A stretch of 64,000 nt of DNA from Nitrobacter sp. NHB1 (GTDB lineage Bacteria > Pseudomonadota > Alphaproteobacteria > Rhizobiales > Xanthobacteraceae), in assembly GCF_036964665.1 (NCBI RefSeq), contig NZ_JBAMDA010000001.1, positions 806,001 through 870,000 on the forward strand. Reading direction: 5' to 3'. This document shows, one piece after another, positions 1-8,621 of the stretch. Under the pieces are notes generated by a model that did no database searches, had not been told where the DNA came from, and was given only the letters and a program-made list of their open reading frames with translations. A program made the translations under genes and the position numbers. Position 1 is the first letter of the stretch. Each line of letters opens with the position of its first letter.

Positions 1-84
1 TCATTGCGCCGCGCCGTGCGGGCAGCGGTTGCGGAAGAGTGGGGCAAGAAGCCGCTGTGCTATGTTCACGTTCTGGTGATCTAG
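1..84 (+). CDS. rnj: Ribonuclease J, C-terminal 27 residues (partial)
   Basis: The window opens inside this gene. The first frame reads 27 residues ending in GKKPLCYVHVLVI and a TAG stop at 82-84. The basic stretch followed by a WGKKP(x)C(x)VHV tail is what I know from the C-terminus of rhizobial RNase J, a metallo-beta-lactamase-fold exo/endoribonuclease, and RNase J directly precedes mce in this family of bacteria. The catalytic part lies outside the window, so the identification rests on the tail and on gene order only. Confidence 0.7.
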   Translation, partial: SLRRAVRAAVAEEWGKKPLCYVHVLVI

Positions 85-198
85 TGGAGTGAGTTTGACA
101 CGCCCCTTGACGGCGAGCGCCGGACGTCGGACGTGATTGTCAGTCCTGCCTGAGCAGGTGGCGAGTTGGAATCGAACCATTGACCATTTCAGGATAAC

Positions 199-603
199 AT
201 GCTGGGCCGGCTCAATCATGTGGCGATTGCCGTCAGGGATGCCGAAAAAGCGGCGAAGATCTACGGCACTGCCTTCGGTGCGGATATTTCCGCTGCGGTG
301 CCACTACCGGAGCATGGGGTGATCACCGTGTTTGCGGCGCTGCCCAACACCAGGATCGAATTCATCCAGCCGCTCGGCGAGGCTTCTCCGATTGCGAAGT
401 TTGTCGAGCGCAACGCTGATGGCGGTATTCATCATATCTGCTATGAGGTACCTGATATTGTTGCAACTCGTGATATGCTGATAGCAGAGGGCGCTCGCGT
501 TCTTGGCGACGGCGAGCCGAAGATCGGCGCACATGGCAAGCCGGTGCTTTTCTTCCATCCGAAAGACTTTTCCGGCGCGCTTGTCGAAATCGAGCAATCC
601 TGA
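199..603 (+). CDS. mce: Methylmalonyl-CoA epimerase
   Basis: A 134-residue vicinal-oxygen-chelate protein that interconverts (R)- and (S)-methylmalonyl-CoA in the propionyl-CoA to succinyl-CoA route in the cytoplasm. Two betaalphabetabetabeta half-repeats are visible. Likely metal ligands are His7 in NHVAIAV, the GGIHH pair at residues 76-79, and Glu130 in LVEIEQ near the end. The length is usual for the bacterial enzyme. The ATG at 199 follows an AGGA ribosome site at 191-194. The stop codon shares one base with the next start (TGATG), so the two genes are probably translationally coupled. The biotin subunit of propionyl-CoA carboxylase, which feeds the same pathway, lies 50 kb away in this window. 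Confidence 0.93.
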   Translation: MLGRLNHVAIAVRDAEKAAKIYGTAFGADISAAVPLPEHGVITVFAALPNTRIEFIQPLGEASPIAKFVERNADGGIHHICYEVPDIVATRDMLIAEGARVLGDGEPKIGAHGKPVLFFHPKDFSGALVEIEQS

Positions 604-878
604 TGGTTAATACAATCTCCTCCGGTTTTGCCATCTACTTCGTCGTATGGTGGATAACGCTATTCGTGATGCTGCCGATCGGCGTGCGGAGCCAGCATGA
701 AGACGGCGAGCACATTCCGGGCACCGATCCCGGAGCTCCGGTGATGCCGTTGATGCGCCGCAAACTGATCGGGACCACGGTTCTTTCAATGGTCATCTAT
801 GGTATCGCGACGTGGGCGTATTATGCAGGTTTGCTTAATGTCGTGTGGCTGTCGCAGTTGATGGGCTTTTCGGGTTAG
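603..878 (+). CDS. DUF1467 family small inner-membrane protein
   Basis: A 91-residue protein with two hydrophobic segments (about residues 8-27 and 58-86) separated by a charged loop containing RSQHEDGEHIPGTDPGAP. The first helix plus the PIGVRSQ motif and the loop are typical of DUF1467, a family of unknown function found between mce and proS in Rhizobiales. The start overlaps the mce stop by one base. The stop codon overlaps a palindromic repeat beginning at 877, so the repeat supplies part of the 3' end. No catalytic residues are apparent; it is probably an integral membrane protein, function unknown. Confidence 0.85.
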   Translation: MVNTISSGFAIYFVVWWITLFVMLPIGVRSQHEDGEHIPGTDPGAPVMPLMRRKLIGTTVLSMVIYGIATWAYYAGLLNVVWLSQLMGFSG

Positions 879-980
879 AGCGTTTTCGAGCGAAGTGGAT
901 ACTGGTTCGCGTGAAGAAAATGCGTCAAATCAAAATCATAGAGCCTTGCTTCTGATTTCATCAGAAGCAAAAAGGCTGTA
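877..980 (+). repeat. Palindromic intergenic repeat, family A, copy 1
   Basis: About 104 bp starting AGAGCGTTTTCGAGCGAAG, with the conserved core GTGGATACTGGTTCGCG, then CAAATCAAAATCATAGAGC and an internal hairpin built from CTTCTGATTTCATCAGAAG. Related copies lie at 10611, 11930 (minus), 25175, 49547 and 60941. This copy carries several substitutions relative to the others. It overlaps the stop codon of the preceding gene. Confidence 0.85.
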
Positions 981-1614
981 GATCGCCCGATCCGGTTGCA
1001 GAGAGAAGAGCGGTCCAATAGCACATCGTGCCGGGGCATCACCGGACCCACTCAAAGAATGCGATCGGCTGGGCTGCTGTCTCTCGGACTTATCCGAGTT
1101 GATCATCCGCACTGATCCTGAAAACAAAGTGCTCTTAAAAAAAATAAAGAGCAGGACCAAAGCCCCACTCTCAAAATTGTATCGGCCCTTATATCCCCAA
1201 AAGTTGGATTTTATCGTTGCTTGACGGGGCTGCGCTTCGATACGCTAGGGTTCCTCCCGAGACTTGGACTACCAGACTGATGCCCCGCAGGCAGCCTGAA
1301 GCCTGAGCGTAGTCGATCTTTTCATGTCTGTCACCGTTCCCGACAACGAAATTTCGGGATTCCGCATGTGCAGATGCAAATATCCCCGTGCCATTTTTCA
1401 CGCATCCACATTGGATTATAATCCCACGTCCGATTGGAGCACGCGCTTGGACATAAAGCCGCGCGGTTGTTGAAGCGGTCTTTGAAGATACGCCGGAGGT
1501 GTTTGCGTGTTCGCCTCGCTCCTCGAACATTCCGTCGGCGCAAGCCGGTCGGGAGTCTCGGCTCGACACTCGACTCCGGCCATGGTAGTTCTCGGCGCGA
1601 AAGGCTGGGGAATC
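981..1614. other. Intergenic region upstream of the copper operon, no gene recognised
   Basis: This 634-bp stretch has no convincing reading frame: frames crossing it on either strand are rich in Arg/Ser/Ala and lack ribosome sites. An A-rich patch at about 1128-1151 contains a GCTCTT/AAGAGC inverted pair around a run of A. The promoter of the operon starting at 1615 must lie here, but I could not identify a MerR/CueR-type operator or clear -35/-10 boxes. Confidence 0.5.
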
Positions 1615-1980
1615 ATGCGACGGCGACTGGAAAGACTTCTTCCAATCGTTATGCTTGCGATGCTGGTGCAGATTTTCGCGCCGATCGCTGCTTGCCGGGC
1701 GTTCAGCAACGTCGTGGCCGATCCGCTGGCGGGCGCCATCTGTTCGCACGCCGCCGGTGGATCACAAGACGCTCCGGCCGACCCGCACCAGGCACACAGT
1801 GCCTGTTGTACTTTGTGCTGTGCAGCACATACCCCGACCCCGACCGCTGACCCGCAGGCCTCGATTGCTAGGATTGAGCGCGACGCCGATGCGGTCGTCT
1901 GGCGTGAGCGGATCTTCGGACTGCGGCTATCCGCAGCCGGCTCCAACGCGCAGGCGCGCGGCCCTCCCGGCATTTCCTGA
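1615..1980 (+). CDS. DUF2946 family protein, probable metal-related exported protein
   Basis: A 121-residue protein starting MRRRLERLLPIVMLAMLVQ, a signal peptide or N-terminal anchor. After it comes a short Cys/His-rich stretch (HQAHSACCTLCCAAH), the hallmark of DUF2946, a family that commonly sits directly before TonB-dependent receptors or copper genes. The reading frame continues upstream to 1507, but the ATG at 1615 places the hydrophobic segment at the N-terminus and has a purine-rich GGCTGGGG stretch upstream. It is the first gene of the copper operon, 93 bp before the receptor. The Cys/His cluster may bind metal; this is inferred from composition and neighbours, not shown. Confidence 0.75.
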   Translation: MRRRLERLLPIVMLAMLVQIFAPIAACRAFSNVVADPLAGAICSHAAGGSQDAPADPHQAHSACCTLCCAAHTPTPTADPQASIARIERDADAVVWRERIFGLRLSAAGSNAQARGPPGIS

Positions 1981-2073
1981 TTTTCAGTAAATTTTGAACG
2001 ATTGCTGCGATGACGTTGCAGTGATCTGGCCTGCTCGAACGCTCCGGCGATTGTCCGGTATCAGGAATATATC

Positions 2074-4296
2074 ATGTTCAACCACCTCGCCCCCGGCGGA
2101 GGTAGCGCGCTTTGCGGCGTGCTCGCGACAACAGTAGCGATCCTATTGCCTTCTCTGGCTTCCGCGCAGTCAAGCTCCGGAACCACGCTGCCGACGGTGA
2201 CGGTAACGGCGCCGAAATCCAACAACCCTCAACCGAAGCGTGCGACGCGCAGCGCGGCCCGGTCAAATCAGGCTCCACGCCGTGCAAGGGTGCCATCGCG
2301 GGTCGCTGTCGCTGTTCCGGCAACCGCCCCGGCAACCGGCCCGGCCTCGTTGACGGTCGCGACCGCACAGCAGGCGCTGCGGGAAATCCAGCAGACGCCC
2401 GGCGGCGTCGCGCTGGTGACGGCCGACGCCTACAGGAACTCGACGGTCTCCAATACCATCAAGGATATACTCGATTACGTGCCGGGCGTGTTCGCCCAAC
2501 CGAAATGGGGCGACGACACCCGGCTGTCGATCCGCGGTTCGAGTCTGTCGCGCAACTTCCATCTGCGCGGCGTACAGCTCTATATGGACGGAATCCCGAT
2601 CAACACCGCCGACGGCTACGGTGATTTTCAGGAAATCGATCCCACCGCCTACAAGTACGTCGAGGTATTCAAAGGCGGCAACGCGTTGCGCTTCGGCGCC
2701 AATTCGCTCGGCGGCGCCATCAATTTCGTGACGCCGACCGGTCGCGATCCATTTGTCAACGGCGTCAGCGTCGATGCCGGCGCATTCGGCTTTCGGCGGT
2801 TGCAGGCCAATACCGGCGGCAGCAACGGCCCGTGGGATGGGTTCGTCACAGCATCGACGCAGAGCAGTGACGGGTTTCGCGATCACAGCTACGGCCACTC
2901 GACTCGCCTTAGCGGCAATGTCGGCTATCAGTTCTCGCCGGATTTCGAGACGCGGTTTTATCTCAACGCCAACGATGTGCGGCAACGCATTCCCGGCACC
3001 GTCAGCAAGGATTCGGCGCTGACGTCGCCCCAGACCGCCGCCGCCGGCAATATTGCACTCGACCAGCAGCGCAATATCGACACCGTGCGGATAGGCAACA
3101 AGACCACGATGCGATTCGATAATACGACGGTGGAGTTCGGCGCGTTCGGGGTCGACCGGCATCTGATGCACCCGATCTTCCAATGGCTCGATTATCACTA
3201 TCAGGACTATGGCGGGTTCGCGCGGGTTACCGACGATCGTAACATCGGCGGTTATCGCAATCGGCTGGTGGCCGGCGTCAACGTGCTCAATGGCCGCATC
3301 GATAATCAGCAATTCGCCAATTTGGCCGGGCAGAAAGGGGCGCTGCTGTCGTCGTCGATCGACAGCTCGAGGAACACATCGCTCTATGTCGAGGATTCTT
3401 TCTATTTCCTGCCGAATGTGGCGGCCGTCGCCGGCACGCAGTTTCTCTACGCGACGCGCAACAGGCAGGACCGCTTCCTGAGCGACGGCGATCAATCAGG
3501 CCGAACGGAGTTCAACCTGTGGAGCCCGAAGGGCGGGCTGTTGTGGCAGATCGATCCGACCTGGCAGGCCTACGCCAATGTCTCTCGCAGCGCCGAGGTG
3601 CCGAGCTTCGGCGAGAGTGCGATGGGCCCCGGAATTCCGACGATTCCGTTCACCAGCATTCGTCCTCAAACCGCGACCACCTATGAGATCGGTACGCGTG
3701 GAAAACGTCCGGATTTTACCTGGGAACTGACGGCGTACCGCGCCCAGATCAAGAATGAGTTGCTTTGTTTCTATAGTGTGTTCGGCAACTGCAACGTCAC
3801 CAACGCCGACCGGACTATGCATCAGGGCATCGAGGCCGGCGCTGGCGCTGCGATCGTTCGCAACCTGTTTGTGCGCGGCGATCGGCCGGACCGGCTCTGG
3901 CTCAACGTGGCCTATACGTTCAACGATTTCCGCTTCGAGAACGATCCCGTGTTCGGCAATAACCTGCTGCCGGGCGCTCCACGGCACTTCGTCCGCGCCG
4001 AACTGCTCTACAAGCATCCGAACGGGTTCTACATCGGCCCGAATCTCGAATGGGTGCCGCAGGGCTATTATGCTGACAGCGCCAACACGCTGAGCACCGA
4101 TGCTTACGCCATTTATGGACTGAAGGCTGGCTTTGACGATGGCGGCCGGTATTCCGGTTATATCGAGGCCCGCAACATCGGCAACAAGGCCTATATCGCC
4201 TCCAGCTCGATCATCGATCGCGCCAATGCCACATCACCATTGTTTGAACCCGGAACCGGACGTGCGGTCTATGCTGGGTTCAAGGTGCGATGGTGA
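2074..4296 (+). CDS. TonB-dependent outer-membrane receptor, probably copper-linked
   Basis: A 740-residue protein with a signal peptide ending near SLASAQ (residue 32), a TonB-box-like LPTVTVTAP, a Pro/Ala/Arg-rich linker, a plug domain (about 105-215, with VTADAYRNSTVSNTIKDIL and LSIRGSSLSRNF), and a 22-strand-type barrel to the C-terminus, which ends in the aromatic Trp of GFKVRW. It would import a substrate across the outer membrane using TonB-ExbBD energy. The substrate cannot be read from the protein. The four other genes of the operon all belong to copper-associated families, so a copper complex is the likeliest cargo; a siderophore is the alternative. Confidence 0.9.
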   Translation: MFNHLAPGGGSALCGVLATTVAILLPSLASAQSSSGTTLPTVTVTAPKSNNPQPKRATRSAARSNQAPRRARVPSRVAVAVPATAPATGPASLTVATAQQALREIQQTPGGVALVTADAYRNSTVSNTIKDILDYVPGVFAQPKWGDDTRLSIRGSSLSRNFHLRGVQLYMDGIPINTADGYGDFQEIDPTAYKYVEVFKGGNALRFGANSLGGAINFVTPTGRDPFVNGVSVDAGAFGFRRLQANTGGSNGPWDGFVTASTQSSDGFRDHSYGHSTRLSGNVGYQFSPDFETRFYLNANDVRQRIPGTVSKDSALTSPQTAAAGNIALDQQRNIDTVRIGNKTTMRFDNTTVEFGAFGVDRHLMHPIFQWLDYHYQDYGGFARVTDDRNIGGYRNRLVAGVNVLNGRIDNQQFANLAGQKGALLSSSIDSSRNTSLYVEDSFYFLPNVAAVAGTQFLYATRNRQDRFLSDGDQSGRTEFNLWSPKGGLLWQIDPTWQAYANVSRSAEVPSFGESAMGPGIPTIPFTSIRPQTATTYEIGTRGKRPDFTWELTAYRAQIKNELLCFYSVFGNCNVTNADRTMHQGIEAGAGAAIVRNLFVRGDRPDRLWLNVAYTFNDFRFENDPVFGNNLLPGAPRHFVRAELLYKHPNGFYIGPNLEWVPQGYYADSANTLSTDAYAIYGLKAGFDDGGRYSGYIEARNIGNKAYIASSSIIDRANATSPLFEPGTGRAVYAGFKVRW

Positions 4297-4385
4297 GCAC
4301 GTCAGGCATTGTGCGTGTCTACCGTCACGACCTCCGCGCTTACGAGTCGAACTTCCTACGTGACAGAACCAAAAAGGAGAATGTC

Positions 4386-4916
4386 ATGAATTTGTCATTG
4401 ACGCTTCGCATCATGATCGGCGCGGTCGCGATCGCCGCACTTGGCGTGGGTGCCTCGGCCAACGCCGAGTCCGTCAAGGCCGGCGATCTGGTCATCTCGC
4501 AGGCATGGACCCGTGCCACGCCCGGCGGTGCCAAGGTCGGTGGCGGGTATCTCACCATCGAGAACAAGGGCGCGACTGCCGATAAACTGCTCGGCGGCTC
4601 GACCGATGCGGCCGGCAAGCTCGAAGTTCATCAGATGAGCATGAACAACGGCGTGATGACAATGCATCCGGTCGAGGGCGGCCTCACGATCGAGCCGGGC
4701 AAGACCGTCAAGCTTGCGCCGGGCGGCTATCACCTGATGTTGCTCGATCTCAAGCATCCGTTCAAACAGGGCGAGACGGTGCCGGTGACGCTCGACTTCG
4801 AAAAGGCGGGCAAGGTCGCGGTCTCGCTCGATGTGCAAGGCATCGGCGCGAGCGCACCGAGCGCGCCGGCAGGCGGAGCGATGACGGATCATCAGCATGA
4901 CGGAAACAAGAAGTGA
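4386..4916 (+). CDS. PCuAC (DUF461) periplasmic copper chaperone
   Basis: A 176-residue protein with a signal peptide ending ASANA and a PCuAC fold. The copper(I) ligands of this family are visible: His and Met in VHQMSMNNGVMTM and the HxM pair in GGYHLML, a spacing close to the family pattern. A short His-containing tail (DHQHD) ends the protein. PCuAC proteins carry Cu(I) in the periplasm, often to cytochrome oxidase. The ATG at 4386 was chosen over an upstream in-frame start at 4290 because it puts the signal peptide first and follows AAGGAG at 4375-4380. The stop overlaps the next start (TGATG). Confidence 0.92.
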   Translation: MNLSLTLRIMIGAVAIAALGVGASANAESVKAGDLVISQAWTRATPGGAKVGGGYLTIENKGATADKLLGGSTDAAGKLEVHQMSMNNGVMTMHPVEGGLTIEPGKTVKLAPGGYHLMLLDLKHPFKQGETVPVTLDFEKAGKVAVSLDVQGIGASAPSAPAGGAMTDHQHDGNKK

Positions 4917-5446
4917 TGCGCGACTCGCGATTGTGGATCGGCACGATCATTGCGGCCGCTGCCGCGGTGGTCTCGTGTAACGCGGCGCTGGCGCATGTCA
5001 CGGTCCAGCCCACGGACGCGCCCGCGAACAGCTATGCGCATCTCGTCTTCACCGTGCCGCACGGCTGCAACGGCAGTGCGACGACGGCGCTGCGGATCAA
5101 GTTGCCGGAAGGAATTCTGTCCGCGAAGCCGCAGATGAAGCCGGGTTGGAAGGTCGAAATCAAGAGCAGAAAGCTCGAAGCTCCGGTGCAAGGGCCGCAC
5201 GGCAAATCCATCACGGATGTCGTCGACGAGGTCGCCTGGCGCGGCGGCCCGTTGCCGGACAACCTCTATGACACATTCGGTCTGATCGTGCGGCTTCCGG
5301 ACAAGCCGGGACAGAGCCTCTATTTTCCTGTTGTGCAGGAGTGCGAAAAGGGTGTCGAGCGCTGGATTGAAATCCCGTCCGCAGGGCAGGGCTCCGACAA
5401 GCTGGAAGCGCCGGCGCCGGTGGTTCATCTGAAAGCCAGCCACTGA
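4916..5446 (+). CDS. YcnI-like (DUF1775) copper-binding periplasmic protein
   Basis: A 176-residue protein whose signal peptide ends CNAALA, leaving His as predicted first residue of the mature protein (HVTVQPTDAPANS). In characterised YcnI this N-terminal histidine forms a single-histidine brace that binds Cu(II); the later Trp of the GWKVE segment is also typical. The ATG at 4916 overlaps the stop of the PCuAC gene by one base; a GTG at 4913 is a possible alternative start. Unlike many relatives it shows no obvious C-terminal membrane anchor. Its place between PCuAC and CopCD suggests copper hand-off in the periplasm. Confidence 0.9.
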   Translation: MRDSRLWIGTIIAAAAAVVSCNAALAHVTVQPTDAPANSYAHLVFTVPHGCNGSATTALRIKLPEGILSAKPQMKPGWKVEIKSRKLEAPVQGPHGKSITDVVDEVAWRGGPLPDNLYDTFGLIVRLPDKPGQSLYFPVVQECEKGVERWIEIPSAGQGSDKLEAPAPVVHLKASH

Positions 5447-5458
5447 GAATCGTCATTC

Positions 5459-7039
5459 GTGAGAGGTCTGGCGCAGTTGGGATGGTGCTTGCTGTTGGCA
5501 GCGGTATTGCTGCCTTCGGCGGCCTGGGCTCACGCCAGCCTGATCGCCAGCGATCCCGCGAAGGGCGTTCTATTGGCGCACGCGCCGGCGACGCTGACGC
5601 TGACCTTCAACGAGCCGGTCGAACCGCTGACGATCCGGATCGTCGATCAGAGCGGCACGGGCGCGAACATCACCCGGATCCGTCGCGACGGGGCGCATCT
5701 CATTTTGACGCCGCCGGCGACATTGGGCGATGGCGCGCACGTCATTAGCTGGCGGGTGATTTCGGCGGACGGTCATCCGGTGGGCGGCTCCACGACGTTC
5801 TGGGTTGGCCGCCGCGACGGCGATGCGCCGCAGGTGGTGCGCTCGGACGACATGCGGCTTCGCGGCGCGATCTGGCTGGCGCGGCTCGCCATCTACTTCG
5901 GCTTGTTTGTCGGTGCCGGCGGCGCGTTCTTCGTCGCCTGGATGCGGGCGCCGTCCGCGCCGGTCATGCGCGTCATCGGCAGCAGCGTCGAACTGGTCGC
6001 GTTGGCCGCGCTGGCGCTTTCGGTCGGACTGCAAGGGCTCGATGCTCTTGCCTTGCCGCTGTCGTCGTTACCGGATCCGGACGTGTGGGCCGTTGGCGCT
6101 CGCGGCTCATTTGGGTTGTCGGCTGCGCTCGCGGCCGCGGCGTTGCTGCTCGCTCTGCTGTCGCATCGGGCCGGCGGGCCACGCGCCAGGGTGATGTCGC
6201 TCGGTGCCCTGGTCGGTGTTGGACTGACCTTGGCGACAACCGGTCATGCCGCCACTGCCTCGCCGCGATGGCTAACCGCGCCTGCGGTGTTCGTGCATGG
6301 CACTGCTCTGGCGTTCTGGGTCGGATCGCTGGTTCCGCTCGCGCTGGCGATGCGCGGGCCTCGCCAGACTGTCATCGACGTTCTGACACGGTTTTCCCGC
6401 GTCATCCCGTTCGCCGTCGCCGCGTTGCTGGCGAGCGGATTGCTGCTCGCCGTTATACAACTCGAACGGCTGGACGCGCTGTGGACCACAAATTATGGCC
6501 GTGTCCTCACGTTCAAGCTCGTGCTGGTGGCCTTGCTGCTGGCGGTCGCGCTCTGGAATCGGTTGTATCTTACCCCGCGGATCGGGAAGGGCCGCGTCAA
6601 CTCTCGCCGTCAGATGCGACGAACGATCGTCGCCGAATTGGTTCTGGTGGCCGGCATTCTCGGCATCGTCGGGCTTTGGCGCTTCACTCCGCCGCCTCGC
6701 GCGCTGATGGTCGCAACCGAGCCGTTCTTCACGCACCTTCATACCGGGCAGATGATGGCGGACGTTACCGTGTCGCCGGACCGGGCGGGGCCGATCAGTA
6801 TTGAAATCCAGTTGCGGACGCCGGACGAGGAGGTGCTGGCCGCCAAGGGCGTTTCCGCCAGGCTGTCCAGTCCGGACAACGGCATCGAGCCTTCGACCGC
6901 CGAAGCGCAATCTCTCGGCGAGGGACAGTGGCGGGTCTCGATGGCGGCCCCGGTTGCCGGACAATGGACCCTTGCATTCGATATCCTGATCTCGGATTTC
7001 AATCAGCTTCATGCCGAGGCCGAAATCCAGATCAAGTAA
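5459..7039 (+). CDS. CopC-CopD fusion, copper import/resistance membrane protein
   Basis: A 526-residue protein starting at a GTG. The signal peptide ends AAWA, so mature CopC would start with His (HASLIASDPAKG). The CopC domain runs to about residue 125 and contains ISADGHPVGG, whose Asp and His are the other usual Cu(II) ligands. A CopD domain with about eight membrane helices follows (about 140-410), then a soluble domain of about 110 residues from MVATEPFFTHLHTG onward. CopCD proteins move copper between periplasm and cytoplasm. It is the last gene of the operon, 12 bp after the YcnI-like gene. The fusion replaces separate CopC and CopD. Confidence 0.9.
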   Translation: MRGLAQLGWCLLLAAVLLPSAAWAHASLIASDPAKGVLLAHAPATLTLTFNEPVEPLTIRIVDQSGTGANITRIRRDGAHLILTPPATLGDGAHVISWRVISADGHPVGGSTTFWVGRRDGDAPQVVRSDDMRLRGAIWLARLAIYFGLFVGAGGAFFVAWMRAPSAPVMRVIGSSVELVALAALALSVGLQGLDALALPLSSLPDPDVWAVGARGSFGLSAALAAAALLLALLSHRAGGPRARVMSLGALVGVGLTLATTGHAATASPRWLTAPAVFVHGTALAFWVGSLVPLALAMRGPRQTVIDVLTRFSRVIPFAVAALLASGLLLAVIQLERLDALWTTNYGRVLTFKLVLVALLLAVALWNRLYLTPRIGKGRVNSRRQMRRTIVAELVLVAGILGIVGLWRFTPPPRALMVATEPFFTHLHTGQMMADVTVSPDRAGPISIEIQLRTPDEEVLAAKGVSARLSSPDNGIEPSTAEAQSLGEGQWRVSMAAPVAGQWTLAFDILISDFNQLHAEAEIQIK

Positions 7040-7228
7040 GACATGGTGGCAGTAGTTCGGGGCGCGGCCGCGATCCGGACGCATAAATAAGCATAAATAA
7101 ATTTGTCTCAGGCGAGCGGAATTCCGCCGCTTTCGCGCGGCCTGTCGTCTTACAAACCCTTGTATTTTGTCAGCCGATCCGGTTTCACTCGAACGTCCCG
7201 TGTCCCGAAACGATTCCCAGGCAGGCCC

Positions 7229-8548
7229 ATGCGATTGTCGCGGTTCTTTTTGCCGATTCTGAAGGAGACTCCGAAGGAAGCCGAGATCGTCTCGCACCGG
7301 CTCATGCTGCGGGCGGGCATGATGCGGCAGGAGGCTGCCGGTATCTATGCCTGGTTGCCGCTCGGCCTTCGCGTGCTCAAGAAGATCGAGGCGATCGTGC
7401 GCGAGGAACAGAACCGCGCTGGCGCCATCGAATTGTTGATGCCGACGCTGCAACTCGCGGACCTCTGGCGCGAAAGCGGCCGCTACGACGCCTATGGCCC
7501 AGAGATGCTGCGGATTCAGGACCGCCATAAGCGCGAGTTGCTGTATGGGCCGACCAACGAGGAAATGATCACCGAGATTTTCAGGAGCTACGTGCGCTCA
7601 TACAAGAGCCTGCCGCTCAACCTCTATCATATCCAGTGGAAGTTCCGTGACGAGCAGCGTCCCCGTTTCGGCGTCATGCGTGGCCGCGAATTCCTCATGA
7701 AGGATGCCTATTCGTTCGATATCGATGAAGCCGGCGCGCGGCTTTCCTACAACAGGATGTTCGTCGCTTACCTGCGCACATTCGCGCGCATGGGATTGAA
7801 GGCGATCCCGATGCGAGCGGAAACCGGCCCAATCGGCGGCGATCTCAGCCATGAATTCATCGTTCTCGCCGACACCGGAGAGTCCGGCGTCTATATCGAC
7901 AGGGACGTTCTCGATCTTCCGGTGCCGGGCACGGACGTGGATTACGACGGCGATCTGACGCCGATCGTCAAACAATGGACCACCGCCTATGCCGCGACCG
8001 AGGACGTTCACGACGGAACGCGCTATGAGCGCGAGGTTCCGGAGGAGAGGCGCGTTCACACCCGCGGCATCGAAGTCGGCCAGATCTTCTATTTCGGCAC
8101 CAAGTATTCCGAATCGATGAAAGCGCTGGTGGCCGGCCCCGACGGCGTCGAGCAGCCGATCCACGGCGGTTCTTACGGAGTGGGGGTCTCCCGTCTCGTC
8201 GGGGCAATCATCGAGGCCTGTCACGATGAGGCGGGCATCAAGTGGCCGGAAGCCGTCGCTCCGTTCACGATAGCGATCCTGAACCTGAAACAAGGCGCCA
8301 GCGATACCGATGCGGCCTGCGAACGGCTCTATCGTGAGCTATCCGCCAAGGGAGTTGACGTGCTTTACGATGACACCGACCAGCGGGCAGGTGCGAAGTT
8401 CGCAACCGCCGACCTTATCGGCGTTCCCTGGCAGGTCATGGTGGGCCCCAAGGGGCTCGCCGAAGGCAAGGTCGAGATCAAGCGGCGCGGGGACGGGACG
8501 CGCGAGAATGTCGCGCTGGAAGATGCAGTTGAGCGGTTGATGGAGTAG
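7229..8548 (+). CDS. proS: Prolyl-tRNA synthetase, short alphaproteobacterial form
   Basis: A 439-residue class II aminoacyl-tRNA synthetase that charges tRNA-Pro. Visible features are motif 1 around [12 protein letters not shown], motif 2 in [18 protein letters not shown], and motif 3 in [13 protein letters not shown], then the anticodon-binding domain to the C-terminus. The protein lacks the roughly 180-residue editing insertion of the long bacterial form, as is normal for alphaproteobacteria. The frame is open from 7103, but the ATG at 7229 gives the standard N-terminus [11 protein letters not shown]. It is followed by the lolCD pair, the family's usual order. Confidence 0.96.
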   Translation: MRLSRFFLPILKETPKEAEIVSHRLMLRAGMMRQEAAGIYAWLPLGLRVLKKIEAIVREEQNRAGAIELLMPTLQLADLWRESGRYDAYGPEMLRIQDRHKRELLYGPTNEEMITEIFRSYVRSYKSLPLNLYHIQWKFRDEQRPRFGVMRGREFLMKDAYSFDIDEAGARLSYNRMFVAYLRTFARMGLKAIPMRAETGPIGGDLSHEFIVLADTGESGVYIDRDVLDLPVPGTDVDYDGDLTPIVKQWTTAYAATEDVHDGTRYEREVPEERRVHTRGIEVGQIFYFGTKYSESMKALVAGPDGVEQPIHGGSYGVGVSRLVGAIIEACHDEAGIKWPEAVAPFTIAILNLKQGASDTDAACERLYRELSAKGVDVLYDDTDQRAGAKFATADLIGVPWQVMVGPKGLAEGKVEIKRRGDGTRENVALEDAVERLME

Positions 8549-8621
8549 CGATTATCCACCGCGCGCGGCATTCAATGCCATTCCGGCCACAATTGGCCGC
8601 GAATCATGGGATTATCGAACG

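Noticed and set aside
981-1614. CueR/MerR-type operator before the copper operon
   Set aside because: TTGACG near 1222 lacks a -10 at the required spacing and no dyad typical of CueR was found.
1189-1973. Minus-strand frames opposite the DUF2946 gene
   Set aside because: No ribosome site, low-complexity composition; the plus strand has a signal peptide and family motif.
2263-3495. 410-codon minus-strand frame inside the TonB receptor gene
   Set aside because: Antisense frame of a high-GC gene; Arg/Asp/His-rich composition, no ribosome site, no recognisable domain.
6272-7528. 418-codon minus-strand frame across copCD and proS
   Set aside because: Shadow of two well-supported plus-strand genes with Arg/His/Asp-rich, unprotein-like sequence.
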